Positions 24,342 through 34,329 of a DNA stretch of 64,000 bases are shown here, one piece after another; positions within the stretch are counted from its first letter, which is position 1; every line of letters begins with the position of its first letter. Source of the stretch: Herpetosiphon geysericola. GTDB lineage: Bacteria > Chloroflexota > Chloroflexia > Chloroflexales > Herpetosiphonaceae. The stretch is from contig NZ_LGKP01000008.1 in the NCBI RefSeq assembly GCF_001306135.1, positions 1-64,000 on the forward strand. The letters run 5' to 3'. The position numbers were made by a program, and so were the translations under genes. The notes under the pieces were generated by a model, which saw only the letters and a list, made by a program, of their open reading frames with translations, did not search any database and was not told the origin of the DNA.

Positions 24342-27300
24342 TTACCGAGTGGTCATTGGGACGAAGATTTGATACTTATTGGCTTGGGTACTATTGGTGT
24401 TAGCTGGGCCATACTCGTTGGTGCTGCCATCGAGTTCGGTTTCAACCAACCAATAGTAGTAGGTGCTGCTATCGTCAACGTTGGTGTCGATCCAGCGATA
24501 GCTTGCACCACCGCTGCGGCCTTGAGCAGCGATCATACTGCTGGTAACCTTGGTAGCATTGGCCCGATTGCGGTCGTTGCTACGGTACAGATGGAAGCCC
24601 AAGGTCTTCGATTCGCTGACAGTTGTCCACTGAACTGCCACCTTGCCAGCTTCACGGATTGCGCTGAAATCAGCCAACTCGATGGCGTTGGGTGTGGTTA
24701 CGCCAGCATAGACTGAACCATTGTTATCGCCTGGAGCCAAGACAATAACGCCAGTCGTGCCTGTGTTAGGGTCAACATCGCTGTCACTGGCATCGTTACC
24801 CATATCATCGTGGGTAAAGACGAAGCCTGGAGGCAAGTTGTCGAAGCCAACGATATAGCTGCCTGGTGGCAAGTTGTTGAATTGATAGCCGCCATTGGCA
24901 TCGGTGGTCGTGCTGATGATTGCCGTACCGTTGATGTCATAGAGCGTGACAATCACGCCCGGTACGCCACTATCGCCTGGGGTATATTGGCCATTAGCAT
25001 CGGTATCGTACCAAACGATGCTTCCAAGGCTGGCTGGCATAAATACCCCAAAGTCGATGCTCAAGTTGCTGTTGGCGCTGCTATCGCCGTCGTTGGTTGG
25101 CTCGCTATTGGCCAAAACCGTGACGACTGAGCTCTTGATACCGCCGGCGAAGGTGATCCCGTTATCATCGTCGTTAATGTCGTTATCGGGGTCGCTGGCT
25201 GGCTCGAATGGCGTTGGTTGAGCGCCAAAGTTGCCAGTGCTGCTGACATAATGTTCGAGCACTCCGCCTGTAGCAAAGTTACTGCTTGGCAATACTACGA
25301 TGTAATCACCAGGAAGTGCACCGGTAAACAAATAGTTGCCGTTAGCATCGGTGAGGGTATTTGCAACCATTTCACCAGTGTCTGGTTGATTATTGGCATT
25401 GGTATCGCGATAGATAGCAACCGCCACATTTTCCATGCCAGTTTCACTGCCGTCAACGATGCCATTGTTGTTAATATCGTTCCAAACCAAGTCGCCTACG
25501 CTGACTGGTGTGTAAACCCCAGCATCCCAGCTCATGTCGTTTTCGCCAGCCGCCAAGTCGATGGCGGGAGTTAAGCCAGTTCCAACATCAACATCGCTAT
25601 CAACGGTGTCGTCGCCGCCAACGTTTGGTGTGGTAAATTCCATGCCAACTGGTTGTTGGAATTCGATTGTGTAGCTCGCTGGAATCAAGCCTGTGAAGCT
25701 GTAAACCCCAGTTGGATCGGTCGTTTGGGTATCGACCAAAGCGTTGCTATTGTCGTAGATGCGGATAATTACACCGCCAACGCCTGGCTCTGTGCCGTCT
25801 TGAATGCCGTCGCCGTCTTGATCTTCCCAAACCAAGTTGCCAACACTGGCTAATTCATAGATACCTGCGTCGATGGTTGGGTTGTTCTCAGCCGAAGTCA
25901 AGGTAATTAATGTGCTCAAGCCGTTGGCTGGGTTGGCATCGCTATCGATTGCGTCGTTTGCTCCAACATTAGCTTGGCTGAAGTTGTAGTTGGCTGGCTT
26001 GGTGAATTCGACATAATAGCCAACGCCTGGCATCAATCCAGTGAATTGATAGCTGCCATTGACCGTGGTGGTTGTGTCGATTACCACATTGCTGCTATCG
26101 AGCAAGTTGACCGTCAAGCCGTTCACGCCAGTTTCGCCACTATCTTGGATGCCGTTGATATTGGTATCGTACCAAATGGTGTCGCCCAAGCTGGCCAATT
26201 GATACAAGCCTGCATCGATATTCGGATTGGAATCGCCGCTGGCAAGCGTGACGGTTGCTGCTTGACCAGTGGTTGTGTCAGCGTCGCTATCAACGGTTGG
26301 GTCGCTGCCTGCGCCTTGTTGGGTGAAGAAGTAGCCGCTTGGGGCGACAAATTCAACCAAGTAGGAGTTTGGTGGCAATTGACCAAAGAAGTAATCGCCG
26401 ATTGCTCCGGTGAAGGTGCTGCTAATCGCTGCGCCATCAGGTGTGCCATCGGTGTTGTTGTCGATGTACAAGCGCACGGTCACATTGGCAATGCCCTGTT
26501 CGTTGCCATCTTGAATTCCATCAACATCGAGATCGTGCCAGACATAGTTGCCTAATCCAGCCAGTTGATAAATACCTGCATCGATCGTGGCGTTGTAGCT
26601 GCCAACATTGATTGTGACCAAGCCGCTACAGCCAGTGATTTGGTTGGCATCGCTGTCGTTTGCTGGGTTGCCGCCAAGATTTGGCTGAGTGAAGACATGG
26701 CCTGCTGGCAAATCGCTGAACTTGACCAAGTAGCTGCCTGGTTGCAAATCGCCAAAGCTATAGTTGCCAGTGCCGCTGGTGATTTGACTGCCGACCACGA
26801 CATCATCGGCGGTACATGGTTGGTTATCGGGGCCAGGCGTGTAGAGCGTTACGGTTACGCCGCCAACGCCATTTTCCGTGCCATCTTGGATGCCGTTGCC
26901 ATTGGTATCGAACCAGACATAATTGCCCAAGCCGCCCAAGGTAAAGACCCCAAAGTCGAGCGAACGATTGGTATTTGGGTCGGTGTCGCCGTCATTGGTT
27001 GGCTCGCTGCCAGCATTCAAGCTGATCGCGTTGCTAGCGATGACCCCAGTTGTACCAAGTGTGCCAATGGTTGATCCATTGTCATCGTTGTTGATGTTAT
27101 TATCGGGGTCGCTGGCAGGTTCGCTGCTGCCGCCAGTTGAGCTAGCCCAACCTTGCAAAATATTGCCAGTTGTAAAGTTGCCCGCTGGCAAGACCACAAT
27201 ATAGTTACCTGGCAAGAGTTGATCGAAGTTGTACAAGCCGCCAGCGATCGTGGTGGTTTGGCGGATGAAGCTATCGCCAGCATCGAAGCTGCCATCGCCA

Positions 27301-30300
27301 TCATCAGCATACAAGGCCACGGTTACGCCAGCGATGCCGGTTTCGCCACCTGAGACCAAGCCATCATTGTTGGCATCATCCCAGACCAAATCGCCAAGGC
27401 TGAGTAATTGATAGAAACCGAAGTCAACCGTTAAGTTGCTGTTGGCATCGATCGAGCCGCCCGTGCCATTGCTATCAGCTTCGCTGGTTGGCTCGGCACC
27501 TGCGGCGAGGCTGAAACATGCGCTTTGAACGCTGCCCGTTGTGCCAAGTGCGCCAACGACTGAGCCGTTGTCGTTGTCGTCGGCGTTGTCGCTATCAGGA
27601 TCGAGGCCTGGCTCGAAAGCTCCCGTTGCACCGGTTGCGCCAGTGCTGCTGCTGAAACCAACCAAGACTCCAGCGCCCATGAAGTTGCTGCTTGGGATGG
27701 CAACACAATAGTCACCAGCTAATACATTGTTGAACAAGTAGTAGCCGCTAGCATTGGTTTGCACGCTGGCGACCGTTGGCGCATCGGCGGCATCGATTGC
27801 GCCGCTGCTGTTGCGATCCATATACAGATCGACGGTCACGTTGGCAATGCCGGTTTCGCCGTTGTTGCGCAAGCCATCGTTGTTGGCATCGTTCCAAATG
27901 CGGTTGCCAAGGCTCAATGGTTGGAAGACCCCAAAGTCAACCGTCAAGTTGCTGAAACTATCGGGCGTGATGTCGCCGCTGCCGTTGGTTTCACCAGTTG
28001 GTTCGCTGTTGTCGGCCAAGGTTACGCTGGCGGTTTGAATTACGCCCGTCGTGCCCAGCGTGCCAACGATTGTGCCGTTGTCGTCGTTATCAATGTTGTT
28101 ATCAGGATCGGGAGCAACTTCGTAGGCTCCGGTTGGGCTGCCTGCTGTGCCTGTGCTGCTGGTGTAGCCGACCAACGCGCCTGTGCCTAAGAAATTGCTG
28201 GCATCAAGCTCAATCACATAGTTGCCTGCGCTGAGCACTGTAAAGTGATAGTAGCCTGTGGCGTTTGTCGTAGTTGTGCTGAGTACCGTACTTGAACCTT
28301 CGCGGTACAAGTTGACAGTTACACCGCTGATTCCAGTTTCGCCAGCGTTGAAAACACCATTGTTGTTGGCATCGTTCCAAATGTAGTTACCAACCGCTAA
28401 TGGTTGATATGCGCCTGCATCGACTGAATCGTCATTTTCGCCAACGCCCAAGGCGATGATGCCAGCACATCCTGTGGCATTTGCATCACTATCGATCGTA
28501 TCGTCGCCGCCAACATTTGGTTGGGTAAAGACATAGCCTGCGGGCAAACCACTGAATGAGATGACATAATTGCCTGGCATCAAGCCTGCAAAATTGTAAG
28601 CGCCTGAAGCTGGAGTGGTTTGGTTACCAATCACGACATCATCGGCGGTACATGGCAGGTTATCCGCACCTGGAGTTGCTAAAGTTACGGTGATATTGCT
28701 CAGCCCTTGCTCAGCGTTATCGAAGATGCCGTTATTGTTGGTGTCGTACCAGACCAAATTGCCAATGCTGCCTAATGGGAAGACCCCTAAATCAAGGCTT
28801 AGGTTGGTATTTGGGTCGGTGTCGCCGTCGTTGGTTGGCTCGCTGCCAGCATTCAGGGTGATTGCTTGGCTCGCGATAACCCCAGTTGTGCCGAGGGTGC
28901 CAATGGTTGATCCATTGTCATCGTTGTTGATGTTGTTATCGGGGTCGCTGGCAGGTTCGCTGCCGCCACCCGTTGAACTAACATGATTTTCCAACACGTT
29001 GCCTGTGGTGAAATTGCCAGCAGGCAGTACGACCAAATATTCACCAGGTAATAGGTTGGCGAAGCTATAAATTCCGCCAGCGATCGTGGTGGTTTGGCGG
29101 ATGAAGCTATCGCCAGCATCGAAGCTGCCATCGCCATCATCAGCGTAGAGATCGACATTTATGCCAGCGATGCCCGTTTCGCCGTTATTGAACAAGCCAT
29201 CGTTATCAGCATCGCGCCAAATCAAATTACCAAGGCTGGGCAATTGATAGAAGCCGAAGTCAACCGTTAAGTTGCTGTTGGCATCGATCGAGCCGTCAGT
29301 GCCATTGCTGTCGGCTTCGCTGGTTGGCTCGGCGCCTGCGGCAAGGCTGAAACAGGCGCTTTGAACGCTGCCGGTTGTGCCAAGTGCGCCAACGACCGAG
29401 CCGTTGTCATTATCGTCGGCGTTGTCGCTATCGGGATCGAGGCCTGGCTCGAAGGCTCCTGTTGCGGCGGCTGCACCCGTGCTGCTGCTGAAACCAACTA
29501 AGACTCCCGCACCCGTGAAGTTGCTGCTTGGAATGGCAACACAATAATCACCAGCGAGTAAATTGCTGAACAAATAGTAGCCGCTAGCATTAGTTTGCAC
29601 GCTGGCGACCGTTGGGGCATCGGCAGCATCAATCACGCCGCTGCTGTTGCGATCCATATACAGATCGACGGTCACGTTGGCAATGCTGGTTTCGCCGTTA
29701 TTGCGCAAACCATCGTTGTTGGCATCGTTCCAAATGCGATTGCCAAGGCTGAGTGGTTGATAGACCCCGAAGTCAACCGTCAAGTTGCTGTTGGCATCAA
29801 CGGTTGCATCGGCGCTGCCGTTGGTTTCACCAGTTGGCTCGGCCCCTGCGGCAAGGCTGATCGCGGCACTCTTGATCACGCCAGTGGTTCCCAGCGTACC
29901 AACAATTGAGCCGTTATCGTCGCTATCAATGTTGTTATCGGGATCGGGTGCTGCTTCGTAGGCTCCGCTTGAGCTGCCTGCAGTGCCCGTGCTGCTGGTG
30001 TAGCCAACCAACGCGCCTGCACCTAAGAAGTTGCCGACATTCAGTTCAATTTCATAATCGCCAGCGCCAAGCAGGCCAAAGTGATAGTAGCCTGTGGCAT
30101 TGGTGGTAGCTGTGCCAAGTACGGTGCTTGAGCCAGCGCGATAGAGTGTGACTGCTACGCCGCTGATTCCAGCTTCGCCACCATTGAAGACACCATTGTT
30201 ATTCGCATCGTTCCAAACGTAGTTACCGACCGCCAAGGGTTGGAACAAACCAACATCCAACGTGGTATCGTCGGTTGAACCATTGGCATTATTGACAATC

Positions 30301-33300
30301 GTCGCGCTTTGCGCACCAGCATTGCCTGGAGTTAATGTTAATTGGGCAGTGCTGACGATTGCGCCGCTAGTTGAGCCGTTATCATCATTATTAATATTGT
30401 TGTCGGGATCGGGTGCTGGCTCATAGGTGCCAGTTGCACTACCAGAAGTGCCAGTGCTGGAAATATAGTTGGCTGGTGGTGTGACCTCGATGTAATAATC
30501 GCCAGGCAACAAGCCAGCAAAACTATAATTACCGCCGCCAGTCGTGCTGGTGCTCGCAATCAAGGTATTTGATGAATTGTAGAGGGCAACATTTACCCCA
30601 TTGATCCCCGATTCGCCAATATCCAACAAGCCATTATTATTAGCATCTTCCCAAATGCGATTGCCGACGCTCAGCTTGAAGAATCCAAAATCAACCGAAA
30701 GATTCGTGCCAGTGGCTGGTTCAACAGGATCAGTGCTACACAAATCGGTTTCATTGGTTGGTTCATTGCCGCCAAGCGTAATCACATGGCTCAAAACCCC
30801 ATCAGTCGCGAGGGTTGGGCCTTCGATGCCATTATCATCGTTATCGAGATCGTTATTGGCACTGCCAGACGTAACTGTACTGCTACGATAGCCAGCGAGT
30901 GGATTGCCAAGCGTAAAGTTGCTAGGATTGATTCGAACAACGTAGCTTTCGGGAGCCAGGCCATCGAAGCGATAGCAACCAACGCTGGTGGTGGTTTGAG
31001 TGCTCAGGGCCGTGCCGCTATCGGGAATCCCGTTGGCATCGCTATCAGCAAAGAGGCTGACGCTGACACCACTAATGCCTTGTTCGCCAGCATCGAATGT
31101 GCCGTTATTGTTGGTATCGTACCAAACGCGGTTGCCTAGGCTATAGGTGGTAAAACCGATGTCATAGCTATGGTTGTTATCGCCAGCAACCCCAGTATTA
31201 AAGGTAATAACTGCATCAGCGCCAGTGATCGTTGCATCGGAGTCGCGAACATCGCTATTCGTGCCACTATTGCTATTTGCCGCCGTCAAAACCTTGTTGG
31301 TTAGTGCTGCTTGAACTGAAGCAACCCGAATTGAGTAGCCAGTTTGGTTTGGTTGTAAGCCAGCGATGTTGAAAATAGTGCTGGCTGTGCTAGTACCAGC
31401 CAACGATGAGAAACGATAGTTGCCATTGGCGTCAGTTGTGGCGCTACCTAACAAGGTTGTGCCATTAGGCGCATACAAGCGCACGGCTACGTTCGCTAGC
31501 GCAGCCTCATTAGCATCCTGAATCCCATCACTATCGGTATCGTTCCAAATCCGATTACCAATTTCAATTGGCGCGGCATCGCACAAGGCTTCGAGGTCGC
31601 CTAAACCACCAGCTTTAGCCAGCGTGTTAGGTTGGACATTGCTATCGTAAATCCGGTAAGCCCGAGTCCGAGCGCCAGTGCTATTGTTGAGCCACAAAAT
31701 CCCGCCATCGAAATATTGGGCTGAATCGAAAATTGGGTCATAGATCGTTTGGACAATATCAGGCTTGCCTGGGATTTGTAACAAGCCACCGAGCGAGACT
31801 TCGGCGTGCTCTGGGTAATTATCGCGGAAGTAATATTCGCCGCCGCCTGGGCCTTCGTTCGTGCCAGCGCCAGCGGTACTGGTGCTACCACAAGTACCAT
31901 TGCTTTCGAGCGTCCAGCCGCTGCCATTGCTACAAGCTCGCAAAATATCGCCAGCTGAGTCGCCAATGTAGAGTGTGGAATCGCCAACAGTGGTGTTATT
32001 TTGGTTATAGCCCATTTGATCGCTGAAACGGTCGCGGAGGCCCAAAATCATGTTGCCGTTATCAAATTCGATGTCGGTCAACATTGGTTGTGGTTGCACA
32101 TACTCGCCGCCAAAGTTGGTGTTGGTGACGGTAAAGTTGGTGCGCCATGGGTTCCAGTTGGCGCTAGCACAACCAGGCACAACCGCACAACCACGAGTGT
32201 GATTCAATGGGAAGTTCAACACTTGGGTAAAACTATCGGTGTTTGGATTAAATTGATAGACATAAGCCCGCAGATTGGTGGCGTTAGCCGTTGATTGGGC
32301 CGAACAAACCATCCCAATATAAACGAGGCCTTCGTTGACGGCCACAGCATAAGGCCGATGATCATTAGTGGCACAATCGGTTGGATCGGGCACGACAAAG
32401 CGACCAATCGCAGCGGCGCTGGGCGCGGTTGGAGTTAGGCCAATTGGAATTTCATACAGTTGACGATCAGCTAAGTTGATTGTCCAAAGCGTGGTTTGAT
32501 CCTCGGAAATATCCATATCGCCGAGGGCAATTTTGCCTACTGGGTCCCATGCTGCTGAATCGTGGACTAGATCGGTGCCGTTAGGGTGCGGATCGACCCC
32601 AGCAGTACCAGCCCCAAACACAGTATTCAAATCCAGAAACAAACTGACTGTGCGTGGGCTAGGGGTAATGCGGTAAATTGCGCCTGTGCCGCTTGGCCCA
32701 AAGCCAACGTGGCGTTTCATAACGGCGCTGGCAAACAAGCTGCGTGATGAGCGTTGCCAAGCCAAACCGAAGGTTGGGCCAGTTTCAGCGCCGAAGGCCA
32801 AATCGGTTGGGGCTGGGCTATCAACGCCTGGAGTTGGGCTATTGCCAGTGTTCCCAGCGGTGTAGGGGAAACTTACAATCGAGTGAAAGGTTGATGAGGG
32901 CGCTTGATCTTGGCGGCCCATGCTAAAACAGTTGGTTACCAAGGTTGGGTTATCTTGGCAGTAGTTGGCTGGGTTGTTAAAACCCATGTTGGCGGAAGCA
33001 GTGCTGCCTGCAACAAACAACACGGTTGAGCCTGAATTGCTACCCATTGGGCCAGATTTGACCGTTGCTGGAGCATTGCTAAACTCAACCCGATATGGGC
33101 CAGTATAGATTGGATCGCTGTCGGTCAACGAGTAATTACCAGTTGCGTTGGTCGTCGTTGTGCCAACGATGGTATTGCTAGCATTGTAGAGCGTGACGGT
33201 TACACCGCTAATGCCTGGCTCTAAGCTATCGATTACGCCATTGGCGTTGTAATCGCGATAGGCACGACCGCTGATCGTGGCAGCAGCATAGGCGACAGAG

Positions 33301-33395
33301 CCAGCACTTGGCAACAAAGTAATTGCGAATGCTACCAATAAGGTGCAACACACAACCAGTGTGCTGAATGAATAACGAGAGGATGCTTGCTTCAT
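24342..33395 (-). CDS. Giant SdrD_B-repeat surface protein (3017 residues)
   Basis: A secreted multidomain adhesin-like protein. A signal peptide (~11-37, ending AYAA) is followed by one SdrD_B module (ISGRAYRDYNANGVIDSLEP, ~40-107), a long non-repetitive region (~110-620) that looks propeller-like (IALGDMDISEDQTTLWTINL), then 16 further SdrD_B modules, each starting with a [LV]GN.[VI]WxDxNxNG-type calcium-binding motif. Modules 5-8 and 9-12 are two copies of a four-module unit of about 612 residues. The C-terminal ~100 residues look Fn3-like (VQWTTVSESKTLGFHLYRS). No LPxTG or membrane anchor is present. GAGG lies nine bases before the ATG. It follows the LPRTS protein gene by 24 bp. Confidence 0.93.
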   Translation of the reverse strand: MKQASSRYSFSTLVVCCTLLVAFAITLLPSAGSVAYAAATISGRAYRDYNANGVIDSLEPGISGVTVTLYNASNTIVGTTTTNATGNYSLTDSDPIYTGPYRVEFSNAPATVKSGPMGSNSGSTVLFVAGSTASANMGFNNPANYCQDNPTLVTNCFSMGRQDQAPSSTFHSIVSFPYTAGNTGNSPTPGVDSPAPTDLAFGAETGPTFGLAWQRSSRSLFASAVMKRHVGFGPSGTGAIYRITPSPRTVSLFLDLNTVFGAGTAGVDPHPNGTDLVHDSAAWDPVGKIALGDMDISEDQTTLWTINLADRQLYEIPIGLTPTAPSAAAIGRFVVPDPTDCATNDHRPYAVAVNEGLVYIGMVCSAQSTANATNLRAYVYQFNPNTDSFTQVLNFPLNHTRGCAVVPGCASANWNPWRTNFTVTNTNFGGEYVQPQPMLTDIEFDNGNMILGLRDRFSDQMGYNQNNTTVGDSTLYIGDSAGDILRACSNGSGWTLESNGTCGSTSTAGAGTNEGPGGGEYYFRDNYPEHAEVSLGGLLQIPGKPDIVQTIYDPIFDSAQYFDGGILWLNNSTGARTRAYRIYDSNVQPNTLAKAGGLGDLEALCDAAPIEIGNRIWNDTDSDGIQDANEAALANVAVRLYAPNGTTLLGSATTDANGNYRFSSLAGTSTASTIFNIAGLQPNQTGYSIRVASVQAALTNKVLTAANSNSGTNSDVRDSDATITGADAVITFNTGVAGDNNHSYDIGFTTYSLGNRVWYDTNNNGTFDAGEQGISGVSVSLFADSDANGIPDSGTALSTQTTTSVGCYRFDGLAPESYVVRINPSNFTLGNPLAGYRSSTVTSGSANNDLDNDDNGIEGPTLATDGVLSHVITLGGNEPTNETDLCSTDPVEPATGTNLSVDFGFFKLSVGNRIWEDANNNGLLDIGESGINGVNVALYNSSNTLIASTSTTGGGNYSFAGLLPGDYYIEVTPPANYISSTGTSGSATGTYEPAPDPDNNINNDDNGSTSGAIVSTAQLTLTPGNAGAQSATIVNNANGSTDDTTLDVGLFQPLAVGNYVWNDANNNGVFNGGEAGISGVAVTLYRAGSSTVLGTATTNATGYYHFGLLGAGDYEIELNVGNFLGAGALVGYTSSTGTAGSSSGAYEAAPDPDNNIDSDDNGSIVGTLGTTGVIKSAAISLAAGAEPTGETNGSADATVDANSNLTVDFGVYQPLSLGNRIWNDANNDGLRNNGETSIANVTVDLYMDRNSSGVIDAADAPTVASVQTNASGYYLFSNLLAGDYCVAIPSSNFTGAGVLVGFSSSTGAAAATGAFEPGLDPDSDNADDNDNGSVVGALGTTGSVQSACFSLAAGAEPTSEADSNGTDGSIDANSNLTVDFGFYQLPSLGNLIWRDADNDGLFNNGETGIAGINVDLYADDGDGSFDAGDSFIRQTTTIAGGIYSFANLLPGEYLVVLPAGNFTTGNVLENHVSSTGGGSEPASDPDNNINNDDNGSTIGTLGTTGVIASQAITLNAGSEPTNDGDTDPNTNLSLDLGVFPLGSIGNLVWYDTNNNGIFDNAEQGLSNITVTLATPGADNLPCTADDVVIGNQTTPASGAYNFAGLMPGNYVISFSGLPAGYVFTQPNVGGDDTIDSDANATGCAGIIALGVGENDDSVDAGAYQPLAVGNYIWNDANNNGVFNAGETGISGVTVNLYREGSSTVLSTTTTNATGYYHFTVLSAGNYVIELDASNFLGTGALVGYTSSTGTAGSPTGAYEVAPDPDNNIDNDDNGTIVGTLGTTGVIQTASVTLADNSEPTGETNGSGDITPDSFSNLTVDFGVFQPLSLGNRIWNDANNDGLRNNGETGIANVTVDLYMDRNSSGAIDAADAPTVASVQTNASGYYLFNNVLAGDYCVAIPSSNFMGAGVLVGFSSSTGATGATGAFEPGLDPDSDNADDNDNGSVVGALGTTGSVQSACFSLAAGAEPTSEADSNGTGGSIDANSNLTVDFGFYQLLSLGDLVWDDANNDGLVSGGETGIAGVTVALYADDGDGSFDAGDSFIRQTTTIAGGLYNFDQLLPGNYIVVLPAGNFTTGNILQGWASSTGGSSEPASDPDNNINNDDNGSTIGTLGTTGVIASNAISLNAGSEPTNDGDTDPNTNRSLDFGVFTLGGLGNYVWFDTNGNGIQDGTENGVGGVTVTLYTPGPDNQPCTADDVVVGSQITSGTGNYSFGDLQPGSYLVKFSDLPAGHVFTQPNLGGNPANDSDANQITGCSGLVTINVGSYNATIDAGIYQLAGLGNYVWHDLDVDGIQDGNEQGIANVTVRLYIDNNTDGTPDGAAISSTFTGAIGDYFFGQLPPNSYLVEFVAPSGYFFTQQGAGSDPTVDSDADTTTGQAATVTLASGDSNPNIDAGLYQLASLGDTIWYDTNINGIQDSGETGVNGLTVNLLDSSNVVIDTTTTVNGSYQFTGLMPGVGYYVEFTKPANYNFSQANVGANDAIDSDANPANGLSTLITLTSAENNPTIDAGIYELASVGNLVWEDQDGDGIQDGTEPGVGGVIIRIYDNSNALVDTQTTDPTGVYSFTGLIPASYTIEFQQPVGMEFTTPNVGGDDTVDSDVDVGTGLTPAIDLAAGENDMSWDAGVYTPVSVGDLVWNDINNNGIVDGSETGMENVAVAIYRDTNANNQPDTGEMVANTLTDANGNYLFTGALPGDYIVVLPSSNFATGGVLEHYVSSTGNFGAQPTPFEPASDPDNDINDDDNGITFAGGIKSSVVTVLANSEPTNDGDSSANSNLSIDFGVFMPASLGSIVWYDTDANGQYTPGDSGVPGVIVTLYDINGTAIISTTTDANGGYQFNNLPPGSYIVGFDNLPPGFVFTHDDMGNDASDSDVDPNTGTTGVIVLAPGDNNGSVYAGVTTPNAIELADFSAIREAGKVAVQWTTVSESKTLGFHLYRSNDRNRANATKVTSSMIAAQGRSGGASYRWIDTNVDDSSTYYYWLVETELDGSTNEYGPANTNSTQANKYQIFVPMTTR
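26565..30238 (-). repeat. Two tandem copies of a 1.84-kb four-module unit inside the giant gene
   Basis: Matching sequences recur at a constant spacing of 1836-1840 bp, for example near 26968 and 28808, 27421 and 29257, and 27809 and 29646. At protein level the order is A (NDANNNGVFN, LYR.GSSTVL), B (NDANNDGLRNNGE, LYMDRNSSG), C (ADDGDGSFDAGDSF) and D (TPG.DN.PCTADDV), then the same four again. Copies of B and C are nearly identical in DNA, which points to a recent duplication or ongoing gene conversion. Borders are approximate. Confidence 0.85.
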
Positions 33396-33419
33396 ACGTT
33401 TAAACCTCGTTGGTTAACC

Positions 33420-34025
33420 CTAAACGGCGCGTCGTTGAATGCCAAAACCGATCAGAGCGACTAGTAAACCCAATAAGCCAATAAACCACAAGCCAGCTGT
33501 ATCTGCGCTGCTCGTGCGTGGCAATGGCGGTTGGTTGCCTGCTGGTGGTGCTGCTGGCTTGGCCGTTGGCTGCGGCATAGGCGTGGCACTTGGCATAGGC
33601 GTGGCACGTGGTTGTTCAGGGCTTGGCGATGGGCTAGGAATACCTTGCTCAGGGGTTGCAGTTGCCGTGATGCCTGGCACCGAGATAATTGGTGTGACGG
33701 TTGGCTCAATGCTTGGGGCTTGAGTTGGTGCTACCCCAGTTGGCTGAGCGATGCTGGTTGGCTCAACGGTGACCCGTGGCTCTGGGGTATTCGTTGGTAA
33801 GGGTGTATTGGTTGGGATGATTGGTTCAGGAGTATTCGTCGGTAAGGGCGTATTAGTTGGGATGATTGGTTCAGGAGTATTCGTCGGTAAGGGTGTATTA
33901 GTTGGGGTCGGTGGCTCGGTTGGGGTTAATGCCAATGGCCCAACATCCGCAGCATGCGAAGGTTGAGTTGGTAGAGTCACGAGAGCGATCAGCAGAATTA
34001 TTAGGCTTCGAATGAACCACGTCAT
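33420..34025 (-). CDS. Thr/Pro-rich surface protein with sortase-signal-like C-terminus
   Basis: A 201-residue protein: signal peptide (~3-25, ending SHAA), a Thr/Pro-rich stalk including three 15-residue repeats (PTNTPLPTNTPEPII type), then LPRTSSAD, a hydrophobic helix (GLWFIGLLGLLVALIGFGI) and a basic tail (QRRAV). This is the layout of a cell-wall sorting signal, with Ser in place of the usual Gly of LPxTG. I chose the ATG at 34025, with GGGAG eight bases upstream. It is 24 bp upstream of the giant SdrD_B gene, so co-transcribed; it may help to anchor or display that protein. Confidence 0.75.
   Translation of the reverse strand: MTWFIRSLIILLIALVTLPTQPSHAADVGPLALTPTEPPTPTNTPLPTNTPEPIIPTNTPLPTNTPEPIIPTNTPLPTNTPEPRVTVEPTSIAQPTGVAPTQAPSIEPTVTPIISVPGITATATPEQGIPSPSPSPEQPRATPMPSATPMPQPTAKPAAPPAGNQPPLPRTSSADTAGLWFIGLLGLLVALIGFGIQRRAV
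33774..33912 (-). repeat. Three 45-bp tandem repeats coding for PTNTP-rich stalk
   Basis: The sequence GTATTCGTCGGTAAGGG-type 45-bp unit occurs three times in a row, with the first two nearly identical. Each codes for PTNTPLPTNTPEPII or a close variant. Copy number is likely to vary between strains. Confidence 0.8.
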
Positions 34026-34329
34026 ACAAGCTACTCCCACATCAAAGGGCTGACCTATTCACTGATCGCGAATCGTGAAATCGGCATGACCCAAGCAACG
34101 AAACATTGAATAAGGACAATTCGCTTGTTTGACCGTAGCAGAGGCGATCTTTTGGTAAGCCAATAACCCTAGATCGATGCTTACGAATGATTGAATACTA
34201 TCTAGGCTAAATGGGCTACTTCCTTATGGTTACTTGTAAGGGGGAGGATTGGTAGAAGAGTACGGGAGATAAATATAAAACGCCCTTGATCAAATGATCA
34301 AAGGCGTTTTTGGTAGTTCCAATAACAGC
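34026..34329. other. Intergenic region with promoter of the surface operon
   Basis: The gap between the trypsin-like protease gene and the LPRTS protein gene holds no gene. Apart from the terminator at 34277-34310 it should contain the promoter for the minus-strand LPRTS/SdrD_B operon; I cannot name a specific box. Confidence 0.4.
34277..34310 (-). terminator. Terminator after the trypsin-like protease gene
   Basis: AAAACGCC-C-TTGATCA pairs with TGATCAA-A-GGCGTTTT, giving a long stem with one mismatch, flanked by A on one side and T on the other. It works in either direction but sits 19 bp past the protease stop. Confidence 0.8.

Noticed and set aside
24369-33200. Many long open frames opposite or shifted within the giant SdrD_B gene
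   Set aside because: They are by-products of the repetitive, biased composition of the gene and lack ribosome sites and family similarity.
33774-33912. Regular repeats that could suggest a CRISPR array
   Set aside because: They are directly tandem without spacers and code in frame for a Pro/Thr stalk.
33439-33966. Gly/Val-rich open frames opposite the Thr/Pro-rich surface protein
   Set aside because: Their repeats merely mirror the PTNTP repeats; the sense frame has signal peptide, anchor-like tail and ribosome site.
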